NCBI RefSeq assembly: GCF_019459305.1
Contig: NZ_JAIBES010000063.1
Coordinates: forward strand, 31,840 to 95,839
DNA length: 64,000 nucleotides
Direction of reading: 5' to 3'
Origin: Sphingopyxis sp.
GTDB lineage: Bacteria; Pseudomonadota; Alphaproteobacteria; Sphingomonadales; Sphingomonadaceae
Shown: piece by piece, positions 43,734-53,533 of the stretch
Layout of the letters: each line of letters opens with the position of its first letter
Numbering within the stretch: position 1 is the stretch's first letter
Program-made: the position numbers and the translations under genes
Notes under the pieces: generated by a model
Told to the model about the DNA's origin: nothing
Seen by the model: only the letters and a program-made list of their open reading frames with translations
The model's database searches: none

Positions 43734-45164
43734 TCACTTCCGGGCAAATTTGTGAGCGCTTGAACACCAAGCCGCCATCACCATTGCATATAACATTATA
43801 GACGGCGTCCGCAGCGGGTAATCAGCTGCGCTGGCAAGCGCAAGCATCACAAGAACGGAGAAGCCCGCACGGCCAAGCATCTGTAAGCCAAATCCCTGTT
43901 CATCTTTAGCTATGCGGCGATTGCGCAGGAGAGAGATGAACCAGCCGATTCCGATCCAGATCGCCCAAAGGAACAACAAAACGGCGGCGATGCCACCGGT
44001 CATCAACAACTCTGCAAAGTCATTGTGAGCATGGTTGAAATAGCTGGCGGCGACAAAACTATCCGGTTCGAATATCTGATAGGTCTCGACAAACGTCCCT
44101 ATTCCGCTGCCAAACGGGAAAAACCGGCTGATAGCCTGGCCTATAACCGGAAGCGCCTGAATACGCAGTTCAGACGCAGCGTCCGTATCGATAAGTCGTT
44201 GCAGGGCAGGTGTTCTAATCGCGACCACCAAGACAACCATAAGTAGTATCGCGGCGATGCTCATGCCCACCAGCCGCGTTCTATGTGCACTATTAATACC
44301 CGCAACGCGGCCCTCCGCCACCGGCGGACGATACACCCACCAGGCGGAAAACATGCCAATCGCGGCGAGGAGCAATCCCGAACGCGATCCGGTCATGAGA
44401 ATCAGTGGAACGAGCAATGCTGCACCGGCGATTGTCATCGATCGGTAGAAAAACAATCGGTCTGGCCGCCCCTTAAACAGCGACAAATTGGCCGCGAGCA
44501 ACGGGTATAGCGTTGCGAGAAAAATTGCTTGATGATTTCGATTGGCGAAAAGCCCAACGCTCGCGGTTCCATTGGTAATGCGATAGAAATACAAAGGACC
44601 GTTGGCTGGACCAATAGCTTGGATCATACCTAAGATCCCGCTTATCATGCCGAGAATGATCAACAACTGAAGCAATTGTTGATGTCGCGATCGATCTAAG
44701 GAAAGCACAGCCAGCATGACCGCGAACGGACCGGCTAGCGAGAATAGCGCATTCCAAGTCCGCGCTTGCGCCATCGATAGTGGTTGCCAAGGCAGGTCCA
44801 TACCCACACTTTGATAGGTTTCCACCACGATATTACGCCCTGGCAGAGAGACCCATATTTCTGGAGGAAGCGGCACGAGATGGATTGCGACCAGCGCGAC
44901 GACACTGATGCACAGTATGACGAGCGGCTTGCCACGCTGCCAAGCACTAGCCCAGCACAACACGATCGAAATGGCCAAAAGAAATGCCGACAACGGACGC
45001 CATATCAGGAGTGAAATAAGATCATCGCGCGCGCCGCCGGCCAAAAAAAATGCCGAAAGTAGCGATATGAAAGCAATGGCCGCTGGGACACGATCTGGCG
45101 CCTCCGATCCCGGAATAAAGAACGCCCGTCGCGACGATAGTTTTTTCATGGATGACGCACTCAC
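43734..45164 (-). CDS. O-antigen ligase / Wzy-like membrane protein
   Basis: 476 residues with about 11-12 TM helices. The Wzy_C (WaaL) signature is visible in the C-terminal third: the large periplasmic loop with FPFGSGIGTFVETYQIFEP and YFNHAHNDFAELLMTGG, where H-x-x-N/D-F around the conserved His is diagnostic. An Arg-containing loop (TGSRSGLLLAAIGMFSAWW) matches the first signature. It may polymerise or ligate the glycan. A second, EpsG-type polymerase lies at 33.2 kb. The frame starts with GTG 45164, directly after the upstream stop; ATG 45149 is possible. Confidence 0.87.
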   Translation of the reverse strand: MSASSMKKLSSRRAFFIPGSEAPDRVPAAIAFISLLSAFFLAGGARDDLISLLIWRPLSAFLLAISIVLCWASAWQRGKPLVILCISVVALVAIHLVPLPPEIWVSLPGRNIVVETYQSVGMDLPWQPLSMAQARTWNALFSLAGPFAVMLAVLSLDRSRHQQLLQLLIILGMISGILGMIQAIGPANGPLYFYRITNGTASVGLFANRNHQAIFLATLYPLLAANLSLFKGRPDRLFFYRSMTIAGAALLVPLILMTGSRSGLLLAAIGMFSAWWVYRPPVAEGRVAGINSAHRTRLVGMSIAAILLMVVLVVAIRTPALQRLIDTDAASELRIQALPVIGQAISRFFPFGSGIGTFVETYQIFEPDSFVAASYFNHAHNDFAELLMTGGIAAVLLFLWAIWIGIGWFISLLRNRRIAKDEQGFGLQMLGRAGFSVLVMLALASAADYPLRTPSIMLYAMVMAAWCSSAHKFARK

Positions 45165-47186
45165 TCAGCCGGCCGCTGTCCGATGATTCTTTTCGGGAAT
45201 CGACACATTCGCAGGAAGGGAGTGCGCATAGTCAGGAACGGCACGTTGAACAACCGCCATGGCGGCCTCCAAGTCGCCCACATCAAGCGCGCGGCCCAAC
45301 GTTGCCAAAATCTTTGACAATTCCGGCCAGTCGAGCATGACCTCCTCAGCTCGCATGATACGGCTATGTTGGGTCGGTAGCGGATTATCCCCCAATAACA
45401 GCTCTTCGTACATTTTCTCACCTGGACGCAGGCCAATCTCCTCGATGGCGATATCGCCATCGGGATTGTCCTCACTTCGCAGCGTGCGACCTGACAATTG
45501 AATCATCGAACAAGCCAGATCGAAGATGCGTATTGGCTGCCCCATATCTAGAACGAAAACATCGCCCCCCTCTGCCATCGCTCCAGCCTGCATCACTAGC
45601 TGCGCTGCCTCGGGAATCGTCATGAAGAAACGGGTCACGTCACGGTGCGTCAGCGTAACCGGACCACCTTCCTCGATCTGGGCGCGGAAGCGCGGCACAA
45701 CCGATCCGCTCGATCCCAGCACATTGCCAAAGCGAACCATGGAAAACACCGTGTCGCTACGTCCGATTGCGCGCGCCTGAAGGATGAGTTCGCAGATGCG
45801 CTTCGAAGCACCCATAACATTCGTCGGCCGAACCGCTTTGTCGGTACTCACGAGGATGAAGCGCGACGCTCCAACCTTCTCCGCCTCGATGCAGCAATGA
45901 TATGTTCCAAAGATGTTGTTCTTTAGCCCCGAAATCGGATTGGCTTCGACCAACGGCACATGTTTGTAAGCTGCGGCATGAAACACCGTCTGAGGACGGT
46001 AGCGTTCCATCATTCGAGCCGCAACAACTGCTTCAGAAATGTTGGCCAGTTCGGGTGTAATTTCGGTCTCGCCATTCTTTGCGAAACGCTCCTTCAATTC
46101 CATGTGAATGGTGTAGAGCGCATGTTCTGAATGCTCGATGAGGATCAATTGCCGCGGATGGCGCGCAGCGATCTGTCGGCACAACTCGGAACCGATCGAA
46201 CCACCAGCCCCCGAGACCATAACGACTTTTCCGGTGATCGCCGAACTAAGAAGCTCTTCATCGGGCGGAACTGGGTCACGGCCCAACAGTTCTTCGACTT
46301 GTACCTCACGCAGGTCGCGGATCGAAACCTTGCCGTCCATGATATTAGCCATGCTTGGAAGCGCCCGCACCTTTACCGAGTGTGCCTGCAGTTCTTCGAC
46401 AATCTCGAGCCGCCGCGAGCGCGGGATGCTCGGCAAAGCGAGCAGAATTTCGTTCAACCTCGAATTCTCGATCAGATCGCCTATATCGTTCGTGCTGTGG
46501 ATCGGAACGCCGTCGATCCGGTGACCGTCAAGACTTTCATCATCGTCTATATAACAGATAAGCGACGCATTGCCGTCGTGCTGGATCGCAAAGCCAAGCT
46601 GTCGGCCGGCTTTCCCGGCGCCGTACACCGCAACTCGCGATCCGCCCCTTTGCCGAACAACATGGAGGATATCCACAAGGGCATATCGAATGGCGATTCG
46701 GCTGAGCGCAAGCAACAGCATGAGCAGCATGGGCTGCAACACGCCAACGGTGCGCGGCACATTCTGAACTCCAACGAACATGAAGATTGTCATCATTGGC
46801 AGCGAAAGCAACAAACAGGCAACCGCTAGGTCAATCATTGTCCGTCCGCCAGCAAACCGGATAATGGACCGATACACTCCTCGCAATCGGGCTGCGACCA
46901 GCCAAGCTGGCAATACTACCGCGATTACCAAACCAACAGAAGAGTTCAACAAGTCCCAAGACCCAGTCCGTAACGACAAGGCCAGGCAGACTGACAAAAC
47001 ACAAAGGCCCAGATCCATCACTACCGCAATAGATCGCCTCACCGATCTGGGCAGTTCGGCGACCTTGAGTAGGGTTGCCACGGTCACGGAAAGAAAAGAA
47101 GATTCAAGTGCTTGTTGTCGTGTCACAGCAGAATTCGATATTTCGGTTACATGAAATCTAGGCGAATGCTTGTCCGCGTCGATCAA
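45165..47186 (-). CDS. nucleoside-diphosphate-sugar 4,6-dehydratase, CapD/PglF/WbpM type
   Basis: 673 residues. The N-terminal ~150 residues hold four TM helices, followed by a CoA-binding-like Rossmann domain (VAVYGAGKAGRQLGFAIQ) and the C-terminal SDR (VVMVSGAGGSIGSELCRQIA). The catalytic region is LVSTDKAVRPTNVMGASKR with Lys, the Thr-Asp-Lys type of PglF/WbpM. It converts UDP-GlcNAc to UDP-2-acetamido-2,6-dideoxy-4-ketohexose, the substrate for the DegT aminotransferase. It is the first gene of an eight-gene minus-strand operon (to 37.2 kb). The 143-nt gap upstream (47187-47329) should hold the promoter; no motif stands out. Confidence 0.92.
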   Translation of the reverse strand: MIDADKHSPRFHVTEISNSAVTRQQALESSFLSVTVATLLKVAELPRSVRRSIAVVMDLGLCVLSVCLALSLRTGSWDLLNSSVGLVIAVVLPAWLVAARLRGVYRSIIRFAGGRTMIDLAVACLLLSLPMMTIFMFVGVQNVPRTVGVLQPMLLMLLLALSRIAIRYALVDILHVVRQRGGSRVAVYGAGKAGRQLGFAIQHDGNASLICYIDDDESLDGHRIDGVPIHSTNDIGDLIENSRLNEILLALPSIPRSRRLEIVEELQAHSVKVRALPSMANIMDGKVSIRDLREVQVEELLGRDPVPPDEELLSSAITGKVVMVSGAGGSIGSELCRQIAARHPRQLILIEHSEHALYTIHMELKERFAKNGETEITPELANISEAVVAARMMERYRPQTVFHAAAYKHVPLVEANPISGLKNNIFGTYHCCIEAEKVGASRFILVSTDKAVRPTNVMGASKRICELILQARAIGRSDTVFSMVRFGNVLGSSGSVVPRFRAQIEEGGPVTLTHRDVTRFFMTIPEAAQLVMQAGAMAEGGDVFVLDMGQPIRIFDLACSMIQLSGRTLRSEDNPDGDIAIEEIGLRPGEKMYEELLLGDNPLPTQHSRIMRAEEVMLDWPELSKILATLGRALDVGDLEAAMAVVQRAVPDYAHSLPANVSIPEKNHRTAAG

Positions 47187-47329
47187 GCGCGAGGATCGTC
47201 AAAGGGCCTTATAGCCCATCAATTTTACAAGCAATCAAAATCCGGATGAAGCGCGGGTGCTGATCAGCATTGCCACAACCCAGCTGAAACTCTCTTAATT
47301 CTACTTGCGTTGATCCGAGCTATCGTGGC

Positions 47330-48094
47330 TCAGTCAGCGGTATCTAGGTAGCGCCGCGTGCCACTTTCGAGCACGATTGCTGTTAAGATGCCAGAGTCGT
47401 AAGCGCCAGTGTCTATTCCGATCCGGTTTGGCCTTTCGTCGACATTCTCGCGGATCGTGTGTCCGTGAATTACCATCACCCCATGATCCCTGTCGTCATC
47501 GAGAAAATCGTCGCGTATCCAACGCAAATCGGAGAGCTCTTGTTTCTCGAGCGGCACGCCGGGCCGGATTCCGGCATGAACAAAGACGTAGTCACCAATT
47601 TCAATCACATCTTCGCCGGCGCCCAAAAACTGGACATGGCTGGCGGGAACCAGGCCCGGGAGGATCTCTGCAACCTCCTCGAAGCTCGCTTCTGAGAGGT
47701 TAACGTCGCTATTCCAATAACTCTGCACAGTCGCCTCGCCGCCAATCCGCATAAAATAACGCAGCCGTCGGACATCGCCTGTGAGGGCGGCCAGAAAACA
47801 TTCCTCGTGATTGCCGATCAAAAGGCGGACATCGGTGAACTCATGGTGCAGCCCGATGGCTCGCTCAACGACCTCGGCCGATTGCGGCCCACGATCGACG
47901 AGGTCGCCGAGCAGAATCAACGTGAGATGTCCGACAGGGCGCGCCGCCGCATCGGCCCGAATGCGCTGGATCAACTCCGCAAAAAGATCGTCGCGCCCGT
48001 GAATGTCGCCGATGGCATAAACGCGCTGCCCATCGGGAATAGCAAAGCTGCTGCGGCTTTGCGCGACCGCCTTGCTCTTACGCTTCCAAAACAT
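47330..48094 (-). CDS. metallophosphoesterase, PPP-type serine/threonine phosphatase
   Basis: 254 residues with all PPP motifs: YAIGDIHGRDDLF (GDxHG), LLGDLVDRGPQS (GDxVDRG) and LLIGNHEECFL (GNHE), plus a C-terminal VMVIHGHTIR (His-Gly-His). These bind two metals and hydrolyse phosphoesters; bacterial members include PrpA/PphA-like phosphatases and diadenosine tetraphosphatases. Within an EPS locus it might oppose the Wzc tyrosine kinase, but that is inference. The 247-nt gap to wecB (48095-48341) is a divergent promoter region with no recognisable operator. Confidence 0.88.
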   Translation of the reverse strand: MFWKRKSKAVAQSRSSFAIPDGQRVYAIGDIHGRDDLFAELIQRIRADAAARPVGHLTLILLGDLVDRGPQSAEVVERAIGLHHEFTDVRLLIGNHEECFLAALTGDVRRLRYFMRIGGEATVQSYWNSDVNLSEASFEEVAEILPGLVPASHVQFLGAGEDVIEIGDYVFVHAGIRPGVPLEKQELSDLRWIRDDFLDDDRDHGVMVIHGHTIRENVDERPNRIGIDTGAYDSGILTAIVLESGTRRYLDTAD

Positions 48095-48341
48095 GACCTG
48101 TTGAACCGATCTTACTCAAACCGCCGTAACCGCGGGAATATTGCGGCCGGATATCGCCGCCCCCTAGCCCTGCAAGCGGACGGTGACAATATACGTGCCA
48201 TACCGCCCGGCGTTGCAGGCTTTCCACTTATCACATTTCGTAAAGGCCTGCCGCTCGGTGCTTAAGGGTGTTGCAAGCTTTGTCGCTTAATGGCGCATTG
48301 GACATTAGTCGACAGTTTCGCAATTCGGAGAGTCGTTTAAA

Positions 48342-49460
48342 ATGAACGTGATGACTGTCTTCGGCACGCGCCCCGAAGCGATTAAGATGTTTCCGGTCGT
48401 CCACGCCCTGCACGCACATGCAGGTATCGACGCACGCGTCTGCGTCACCGCGCAGCACCGCGAAATGCTCGATCAAGTATTGCGAATAGCGCGCATCACG
48501 CCCGACATCGACCTTGATGTCATGCAAGTTGACCAGACGCTCGATGGGCTTTTGGCGCGGCTTGTAACCGGCCTTGGCGCGGCATTCGATACCGAAAAGC
48601 CCGACCGCATCCTCGTCCATGGCGACACGCTCACGACGATGGCAGCGACACTTTCGGCCTATTTTCGCAAGATTCCCGTCGGGCACGTCGAGGCTGGACT
48701 GCGCAGCGGGAATATTTATCACCCGTGGCCGGAAGAGGTGAACCGCAAGGTGGCGGGGGCCGTCGCGGACCTTCATTTCGCGCCGACCGAAACGGCCGCG
48801 GCAGCGCTCCGTGCCGAAAATGTCCCTGCCGAACGCATTCACGTCACCGGTAACACCGTGATCGACGCGCTGCTTGCGACAAAGGCGCGGATTGACGAGG
48901 AGTCGTCGCTTGCCGCCGGGCTCGATTCGCTCGTCAGCCGCTTCGTCGGCAAACGGATCATTGCCGTGACGTCGCACCGCCGCGAGAATTTCGGTGACGG
49001 GATGAAGGCGATTGCCGAGGCGATCGCCGCTATCGCAGCGCGGCCCGACATCGCGGTGGTCTTTCCGGTCCATCCCAACCCGCATGTCCGCAGCGCGATG
49101 GAACCGATCCTGGGCGGTCTGTCTAACGTCGCGCTGATTGATCCGCTCGACTATCCGCATTTCGTTCGCCTGCTAGCGATCTCGGACCTCGTTCTGACCG
49201 ACAGCGGCGGGGTGCAGGAGGAAGCGCCTGCGTTCGGCAAACCCGTCCTCGTCATGCGCGAGACGACCGAGCGCCCCGAAGGCATAGAGGCCGGCACCGC
49301 CAAGCTTGTCGGAACAGACAAAGCGCGTATTGTTTCCGAAATTTTCAGGCTTCTCGACGATAAGGACGCCTATTCGGCCATGGCCCGCGCTCACAATCCC
49401 TTCGGTAACGGCACGGCGGCCAAACAGATTGCGGAGATTGTAGCTCGTGCCCATCGATAG
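48342..49460 (+). CDS. wecB: UDP-N-acetylglucosamine 2-epimerase (non-hydrolysing)
   Basis: Interconverts UDP-GlcNAc and UDP-ManNAc. The N-terminus MTVFGTRPEAIKMFPVV, VCVTAQHREMLDQVL, VHGDTLTTMAATLSAYF, GHVEAGLRSGNIYHPWPEE (catalytic Glu/His region) and LTDSGGVQEEAPAFGKPVLV are textbook WecB. 372 residues, normal. ATG 48342 has CGGAG about 11 bases upstream. Its 3' end overlaps wecC by 14 nt, so the two are coupled. Confidence 0.96.
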   Translation: MNVMTVFGTRPEAIKMFPVVHALHAHAGIDARVCVTAQHREMLDQVLRIARITPDIDLDVMQVDQTLDGLLARLVTGLGAAFDTEKPDRILVHGDTLTTMAATLSAYFRKIPVGHVEAGLRSGNIYHPWPEEVNRKVAGAVADLHFAPTETAAAALRAENVPAERIHVTGNTVIDALLATKARIDEESSLAAGLDSLVSRFVGKRIIAVTSHRRENFGDGMKAIAEAIAAIAARPDIAVVFPVHPNPHVRSAMEPILGGLSNVALIDPLDYPHFVRLLAISDLVLTDSGGVQEEAPAFGKPVLVMRETTERPEGIEAGTAKLVGTDKARIVSEIFRLLDDKDAYSAMARAHNPFGNGTAAKQIAEIVARAHR

Positions 49461-50742
49461 CGAACAGACGGTCACCGTCCTCGGGCTGGGCTATATCGGC
49501 CTGCCCACCGCGGCATTGATCGCGCGCTCGGGCTGCAAGGTGACGGGCGTCGATGTCAGCCAGCACGTCGTCGACACCGTCAACAACGGCAAGGTGCATA
49601 TCGAGGAAGTCGATCTCGACGGCCTGGTCCAGGGCGTCGTTTCGCGCGGTGCGCTGGTGGCGTCGACCGACGTCGCGCCAGCCGACACCTTTGTCATTGC
49701 CGTGCCGACCCCGCACGACGAAAAATATCGCCCCGACATCGGCCACGTCCTGTCGGCCGCGCGTGCGATCGCGCCGAAGCTGGAGGCCGGAAACCTCGTC
49801 ATCCTCGAATCGACTTCCCCCGTCGGTACGACCGAAAAGGTCGCCGAGCTCCTTGCCGAGTTGCGCCCCGACCTCAAGGTCCCCGGGGCCTGCACCGGCG
49901 CCGCCGAAATCTTCGTCGCTTATTGCCCCGAGCGTGTGTTGCCGGGTCGAATCCTCGTCGAGCTGGTCGATAACGATCGCTGCATCGGCGGCATCACCCC
50001 GCGCTGCGCCCGCCGCGCGATGACCTTTTACCGCCAGTTCGTGCGCGGCGCCTGCGTGACAACCTCGGCGCGCGCCGCCGAAATGGTGAAGCTGGTCGAA
50101 AACAGCTACCGCGACGTCAACATCGCCTTTGCCAATGAGCTGTCGATGATGGCCGAGCAAATGGGCGTCGATGTCTGGGAGGTCATCCGCCTCGCCAACC
50201 GTCATCCGCGCGTCAACATCCTCCAGCCCGGTCCCGGCGTCGGCGGCCATTGCATCGCAGTCGATCCGTGGTTCCTCGTTCATGGCGCGCCCGAGCACAG
50301 CCGCCTGATCCGCACTGCGCGCGAGGTCAATCTGGCCAAGACGGCGCATGTCATCTGGGCCACCGAGATGCTGGTGTCGCAGCATCCAAAGGCGCGTGTG
50401 GCGTGTCTCGGCCTCGCGTTCAAACCCAATATCGACGATTTCCGCGAAAGTCCTGCTGTCGAGGTCGCGGCAGCACTGGCACGCCGGTTCGGCAAGCAGA
50501 TCCAGATCGTCGAACCCTATTCGCGCGGCTTGCCGATGGAATTCGCCGGCACCGGCGCCGAGTTGATCGATCTCGACAGCGCCCTGGCCGCCTGTGACAT
50601 TCTGATCGTGCTAGTCGACCACGAGCTGTTCAAATCGATCCCGCTCGAAGAACGGAGCGAAAAGATCGTCTATGACACACGCGGTCTGTGGCTCGACCAA
50701 CCGTCTGTGACCGGCACTAACCCGCTGTACCGCGCGGCCTGA
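49447..50742 (+). CDS. wecC: UDP-N-acetyl-D-mannosamine dehydrogenase
   Basis: Oxidises UDP-ManNAc to UDP-ManNAcA. VTVLGLGYIGLPTAALIARS is the NAD fold, LESTSPVGTTEKVAEL and AYCPERVLPGRIL are conserved loops, and GPGVGGHCIAVDPWFLV carries the catalytic Cys. LGLAFKPNIDDFRESPAVEV is the C-terminal binding block. 431 residues, normal for WecC. It starts with GTG 49447 inside wecB. No WecG-type ManNAcA transferase is visible in the window. Confidence 0.95.
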   Translation: MPIDSEQTVTVLGLGYIGLPTAALIARSGCKVTGVDVSQHVVDTVNNGKVHIEEVDLDGLVQGVVSRGALVASTDVAPADTFVIAVPTPHDEKYRPDIGHVLSAARAIAPKLEAGNLVILESTSPVGTTEKVAELLAELRPDLKVPGACTGAAEIFVAYCPERVLPGRILVELVDNDRCIGGITPRCARRAMTFYRQFVRGACVTTSARAAEMVKLVENSYRDVNIAFANELSMMAEQMGVDVWEVIRLANRHPRVNILQPGPGVGGHCIAVDPWFLVHGAPEHSRLIRTAREVNLAKTAHVIWATEMLVSQHPKARVACLGLAFKPNIDDFRESPAVEVAAALARRFGKQIQIVEPYSRGLPMEFAGTGAELIDLDSALAACDILIVLVDHELFKSIPLEERSEKIVYDTRGLWLDQPSVTGTNPLYRAA

Positions 50743-50788
50743 CGCAGCAAAGCTTGACGCGTTGGCGCTGCCCTCGCATGGGCGGGGC

Positions 50789-51601
50789 ATGCTGCAACGT
50801 CTTGAAACGATCGTCGTCGAAAAGCCTTGGGGCCGCACCGATATCCCACGCGATTTCGGTGATTTCGGTGATCGCCGGATCGGCGAAATCTGGTTTGCCC
50901 ATCCGGACGGCGACGCTGCGCCGATCATGGTCAAATTCCTGTTCACGTCCGAACGCCTGTCGATTCAGGTTCACCCTGACGATGCCGCAGCGCAGGCGGC
51001 GGGTTTCGCCCGCGGCAAGGAAGAGTGCTGGCTGATCCTGGACGCTGACGCCGACGCAGGCGCAGAGCTTGGCGTTGGCTTGACCGCAGAAACCAGCCGC
51101 GAGGCGCTTCACGCGGCGGCGCTCGACGGATCGATCGTCGACATGATCGACTGGCGAGCGAGCAAGCCGAATGATTTCGTCTATAACCGCGCCGGAACGA
51201 TCCATGCCATTGGCGGCGGACTGACGGTGGTCGAGGTGCAACAGAATGTCGACTGCACTTACCGGCTCTATGATTATGGGCGTCCGCGCGAACTGCATCT
51301 TGATGCCGGATTGACGGTTGCGACGCTGGGACCGGTCCACGACGCGCGCGATACGGTTGTGGACCCTGCTGCAAACCGCATGCTGGTCAGCGGCCCGCAT
51401 TTCTTCCTCGCCCAGCTCGCGGGGCCGATCGATCCGGCGATCCTGGACCGCGCGGCCGGCGAACTCACTTTTGTTCCGCTTTCCGCCGGTTGCGCGGCGG
51501 CAGACGAGACGTTGGCCTTGGGCGAAGCCGCTTTGCTCGACGACGCAGCGTCAATTGAAATCGCGCCCGGCGGCCGCGCCCTGCTGTGCTGGGCCGCCTG
51601 A
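50789..51601 (+). CDS. class I mannose-6-phosphate isomerase (type I PMI, cupin)
   Basis: Interconverts fructose-6-P and mannose-6-[16 protein letters not shown] opens the domain; [16 protein letters not shown] carries the zinc-binding His; [13 protein letters not shown] (Glu) and [35 protein letters not shown] (in parts: GTIHAIGGG with His, then [11 protein letters not shown]) are class I motifs. About 270 residues from ATG 50789; the longer frame uses TTG at 50762. It is the last sugar gene of the locus, followed by hslV on the same strand. Confidence 0.88.
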   Translation: MLQRLETIVVEKPWGRTDIPRDFGDFGDRRIGEIWFAHPDGDAAPIMVKFLFTSERLSIQVHPDDAAAQAAGFARGKEECWLILDADADAGAELGVGLTAETSREALHAAALDGSIVDMIDWRASKPNDFVYNRAGTIHAIGGGLTVVEVQQNVDCTYRLYDYGRPRELHLDAGLTVATLGPVHDARDTVVDPAANRMLVSGPHFFLAQLAGPIDPAILDRAAGELTFVPLSAGCAAADETLALGEAALLDDAASIEIAPGGRALLCWAA

Positions 51602-51659
51602 CCGGCGCATATCCGGCCTCCCCTTGCGGCCCCGCCCGCTATCTCCCATATCCCGCCGC

Positions 51660-52226
51660 ATGACCAATTCTCACGCGCAAAGTGCCGCGCCCTGGCACGG
51701 AACCACCATCCTCTCCGCCCGCACCGCTGACAAGGTCGTCGTCATCGGCGACGGGCAGGTGTCGATGGGCCAGACGGTGATGAAGCCCAATGCGCGCAAG
51801 GTGCGCCGCCTCCACGACGGCAGCGTCATCGGCGGCTTTGCGGGCGCCACTGCCGACGCCTTCACCCTTTTCGAACGCCTCGAAGCCAAGCTTGAGCGCC
51901 ATAACGGCCAGCTGCTGCGCGCCGCGGTCGAACTCGCCAAGGATTGGCGCACCGACAAATATCTCCGCAACCTCGAGGCGATGATGATCGTCGCCGACAA
52001 GGAGGTGACTTTGGTCATCACCGGTAACGGCGACGTCCTTGAACCCAAGGGCGGCATCGCCGCGATCGGATCGGGCGGCAATTACGCGCTTGCTGCCGCT
52101 ACCGCGCTCGCCGAATATGAAAAAGATGCCGAAGTGCTGGTCCGCAAGGCGATGCAGGTTGCCGCCGACATCTGCGTCTATACCAATGACCAGTTCACCC
52201 AAGAAACCATCGAAACTCAGGCGTAA
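51660..52226 (+). CDS. hslV: ATP-dependent protease peptidase subunit HslV
   Basis: Proteasome-like threonine protease. A ~14-residue leader ([14 protein letters not shown]) precedes the catalytic Thr in the [13 protein letters not shown] segment; alphaproteobacterial HslV often begins [26 protein letters not shown] and the [22 protein letters not shown] region (split) are conserved. 188 residues. It is followed 5 nt later by hslU, the ATPase needed for activity. That hslU is interrupted, so HslV may be without its partner in this strain. Confidence 0.95.
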   Translation: MTNSHAQSAAPWHGTTILSARTADKVVVIGDGQVSMGQTVMKPNARKVRRLHDGSVIGGFAGATADAFTLFERLEAKLERHNGQLLRAAVELAKDWRTDKYLRNLEAMMIVADKEVTLVITGNGDVLEPKGGIAAIGSGGNYALAAATALAEYEKDAEVLVRKAMQVAADICVYTNDQFTQETIETQA

Positions 52227-52231
52227 AACAG

Positions 52232-53533
52232 ATGAACAAAGACCTGACTCCCAAGGCGATCGTCGCTGCGCTCGACACGCATATCATCGGCCAGGATGCC
52301 GCCAAGCGCGCGGTCGCGGTGGCGCTGCGCAATCGCTGGCGCCGCCAGCAACTGTCTGCCGATCTGCGCGACGAGGTAACGCCGAAGAATATTCTGATGA
52401 TCGGTCCGACCGGCTGCGGCAAGACCGAGATTTCGCGCCGCCTAGCCAAGCTCGCCGACGCACCGTTCATCAAGGTCGAGGCGACCAAATTCACCGAGGG
52501 CGGCTACGTCGGCCGCGACGTCGAACAGATCGCCCGCGATCTGGTCGAGGAAGCGGTGCGGCTGTAAAAGGACCGCCGCCGCTAAGCGGTGCGCGCCGCC
52601 GCCGAAGAGGCCGCGATGGAACGGCTGCTCGATGCACTGACCGGCAAGGGCGCGAGCGAGGCCACGCGCCAGAGTTTCCGCCAGCGCATCCGCGAAGGGC
52701 ATCTCGACGACAGCGAGGTCGAAATCGAGGTTGCCGACGCACCGAACATGCCGTTCGAACTGCCCGGTCAGCCCGGGCAGATGAGCATGATCAACCTGTC
52801 CGACATGCTGGGCAAGGCGATGGGCGGTGCACCCAAGAAGCGCCGCAAGCTCAAGGTCATCGAAGCCGCGACGCGGTTGATCGAAGAGGAGCAGGACAAG
52901 CGCCTCGATCAGGACGACGTTGCCCGCATCGCGCTCGCCGATGCCGAAGCCAATGGCATCGTCTTCCTTGATGAAATCGACAAGATCGCCGTCAGCGACG
53001 TGCGCGGCGGCTCGGTAAGCCGCGAAGGCGTCCAGCGCGACCTGCTGCCGCTGATCGAAGGCACCACCGTCGCGACCAAATATGGTCCGATGAAAACCGA
53101 CCATATATTATTCATCGCATCGGGCGCCTTTCATGTCGCCAAACCCAGCGACCTGCTCCCCGAGCTTCAGGGCCGCCTGCCGATCCGCGTCGAACTGAGC
53201 GCACTCACCGAAAGCGATTTCGTCCGTATTTTGAGTGAGACCAAGGCGGGACTGCCCGAGCAATATTCGGCGCTGCTCGGCACCGAGGACGTCACCCTGT
53301 CGTTCACCGACGATGCGATCGCGCGCGTCGCCAAACTCGCCGCCGAGGTCAACGAACGCGTCGAAAATATCGGCGCGCGGCGGCTCCAGACGATCATGGA
53401 GAAACTGGTCGAAGAGGTCAGTTTCGGCGCCGAGGACATGTCGGGCACCACCCTCGCGATCGATGCCGCCTATGTCGAACGCCAGCTGGCGGAGATTGTC
53501 GGCGATACCGACCTCAGCAAATATGTGCTCTGA
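52232..53533 (+). pseudogene. hslU: ATP-dependent protease ATPase subunit HslU, interrupted by two in-frame TAA codons
   Basis: A single reading frame of 433 codons plus stop matches full-length HslU: Walker [18 protein letters not shown] (residue ~54), [20 protein letters not shown], Walker [32 protein letters not shown] and the C-terminal [17 protein letters not shown]. Within it, TAA codons occur at 52565-52567 and 52583-52585, six codons apart. The local sequence reads ...[27 protein letters not shown]. Each could be GAA to TAA, a single G to T. No frameshift is present. No good ribosome site exists for reinitiation at GTG 52589. Either the gene is newly inactivated or the assembly has two base errors. 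Confidence 0.88.

Noticed and set aside
52589..53533. Second half of hslU as an independent gene starting at GTG 52589
   Set aside because: Same reading frame as the first half, no ribosome site, and the missing part holds the Walker A site; better read as one interrupted gene.
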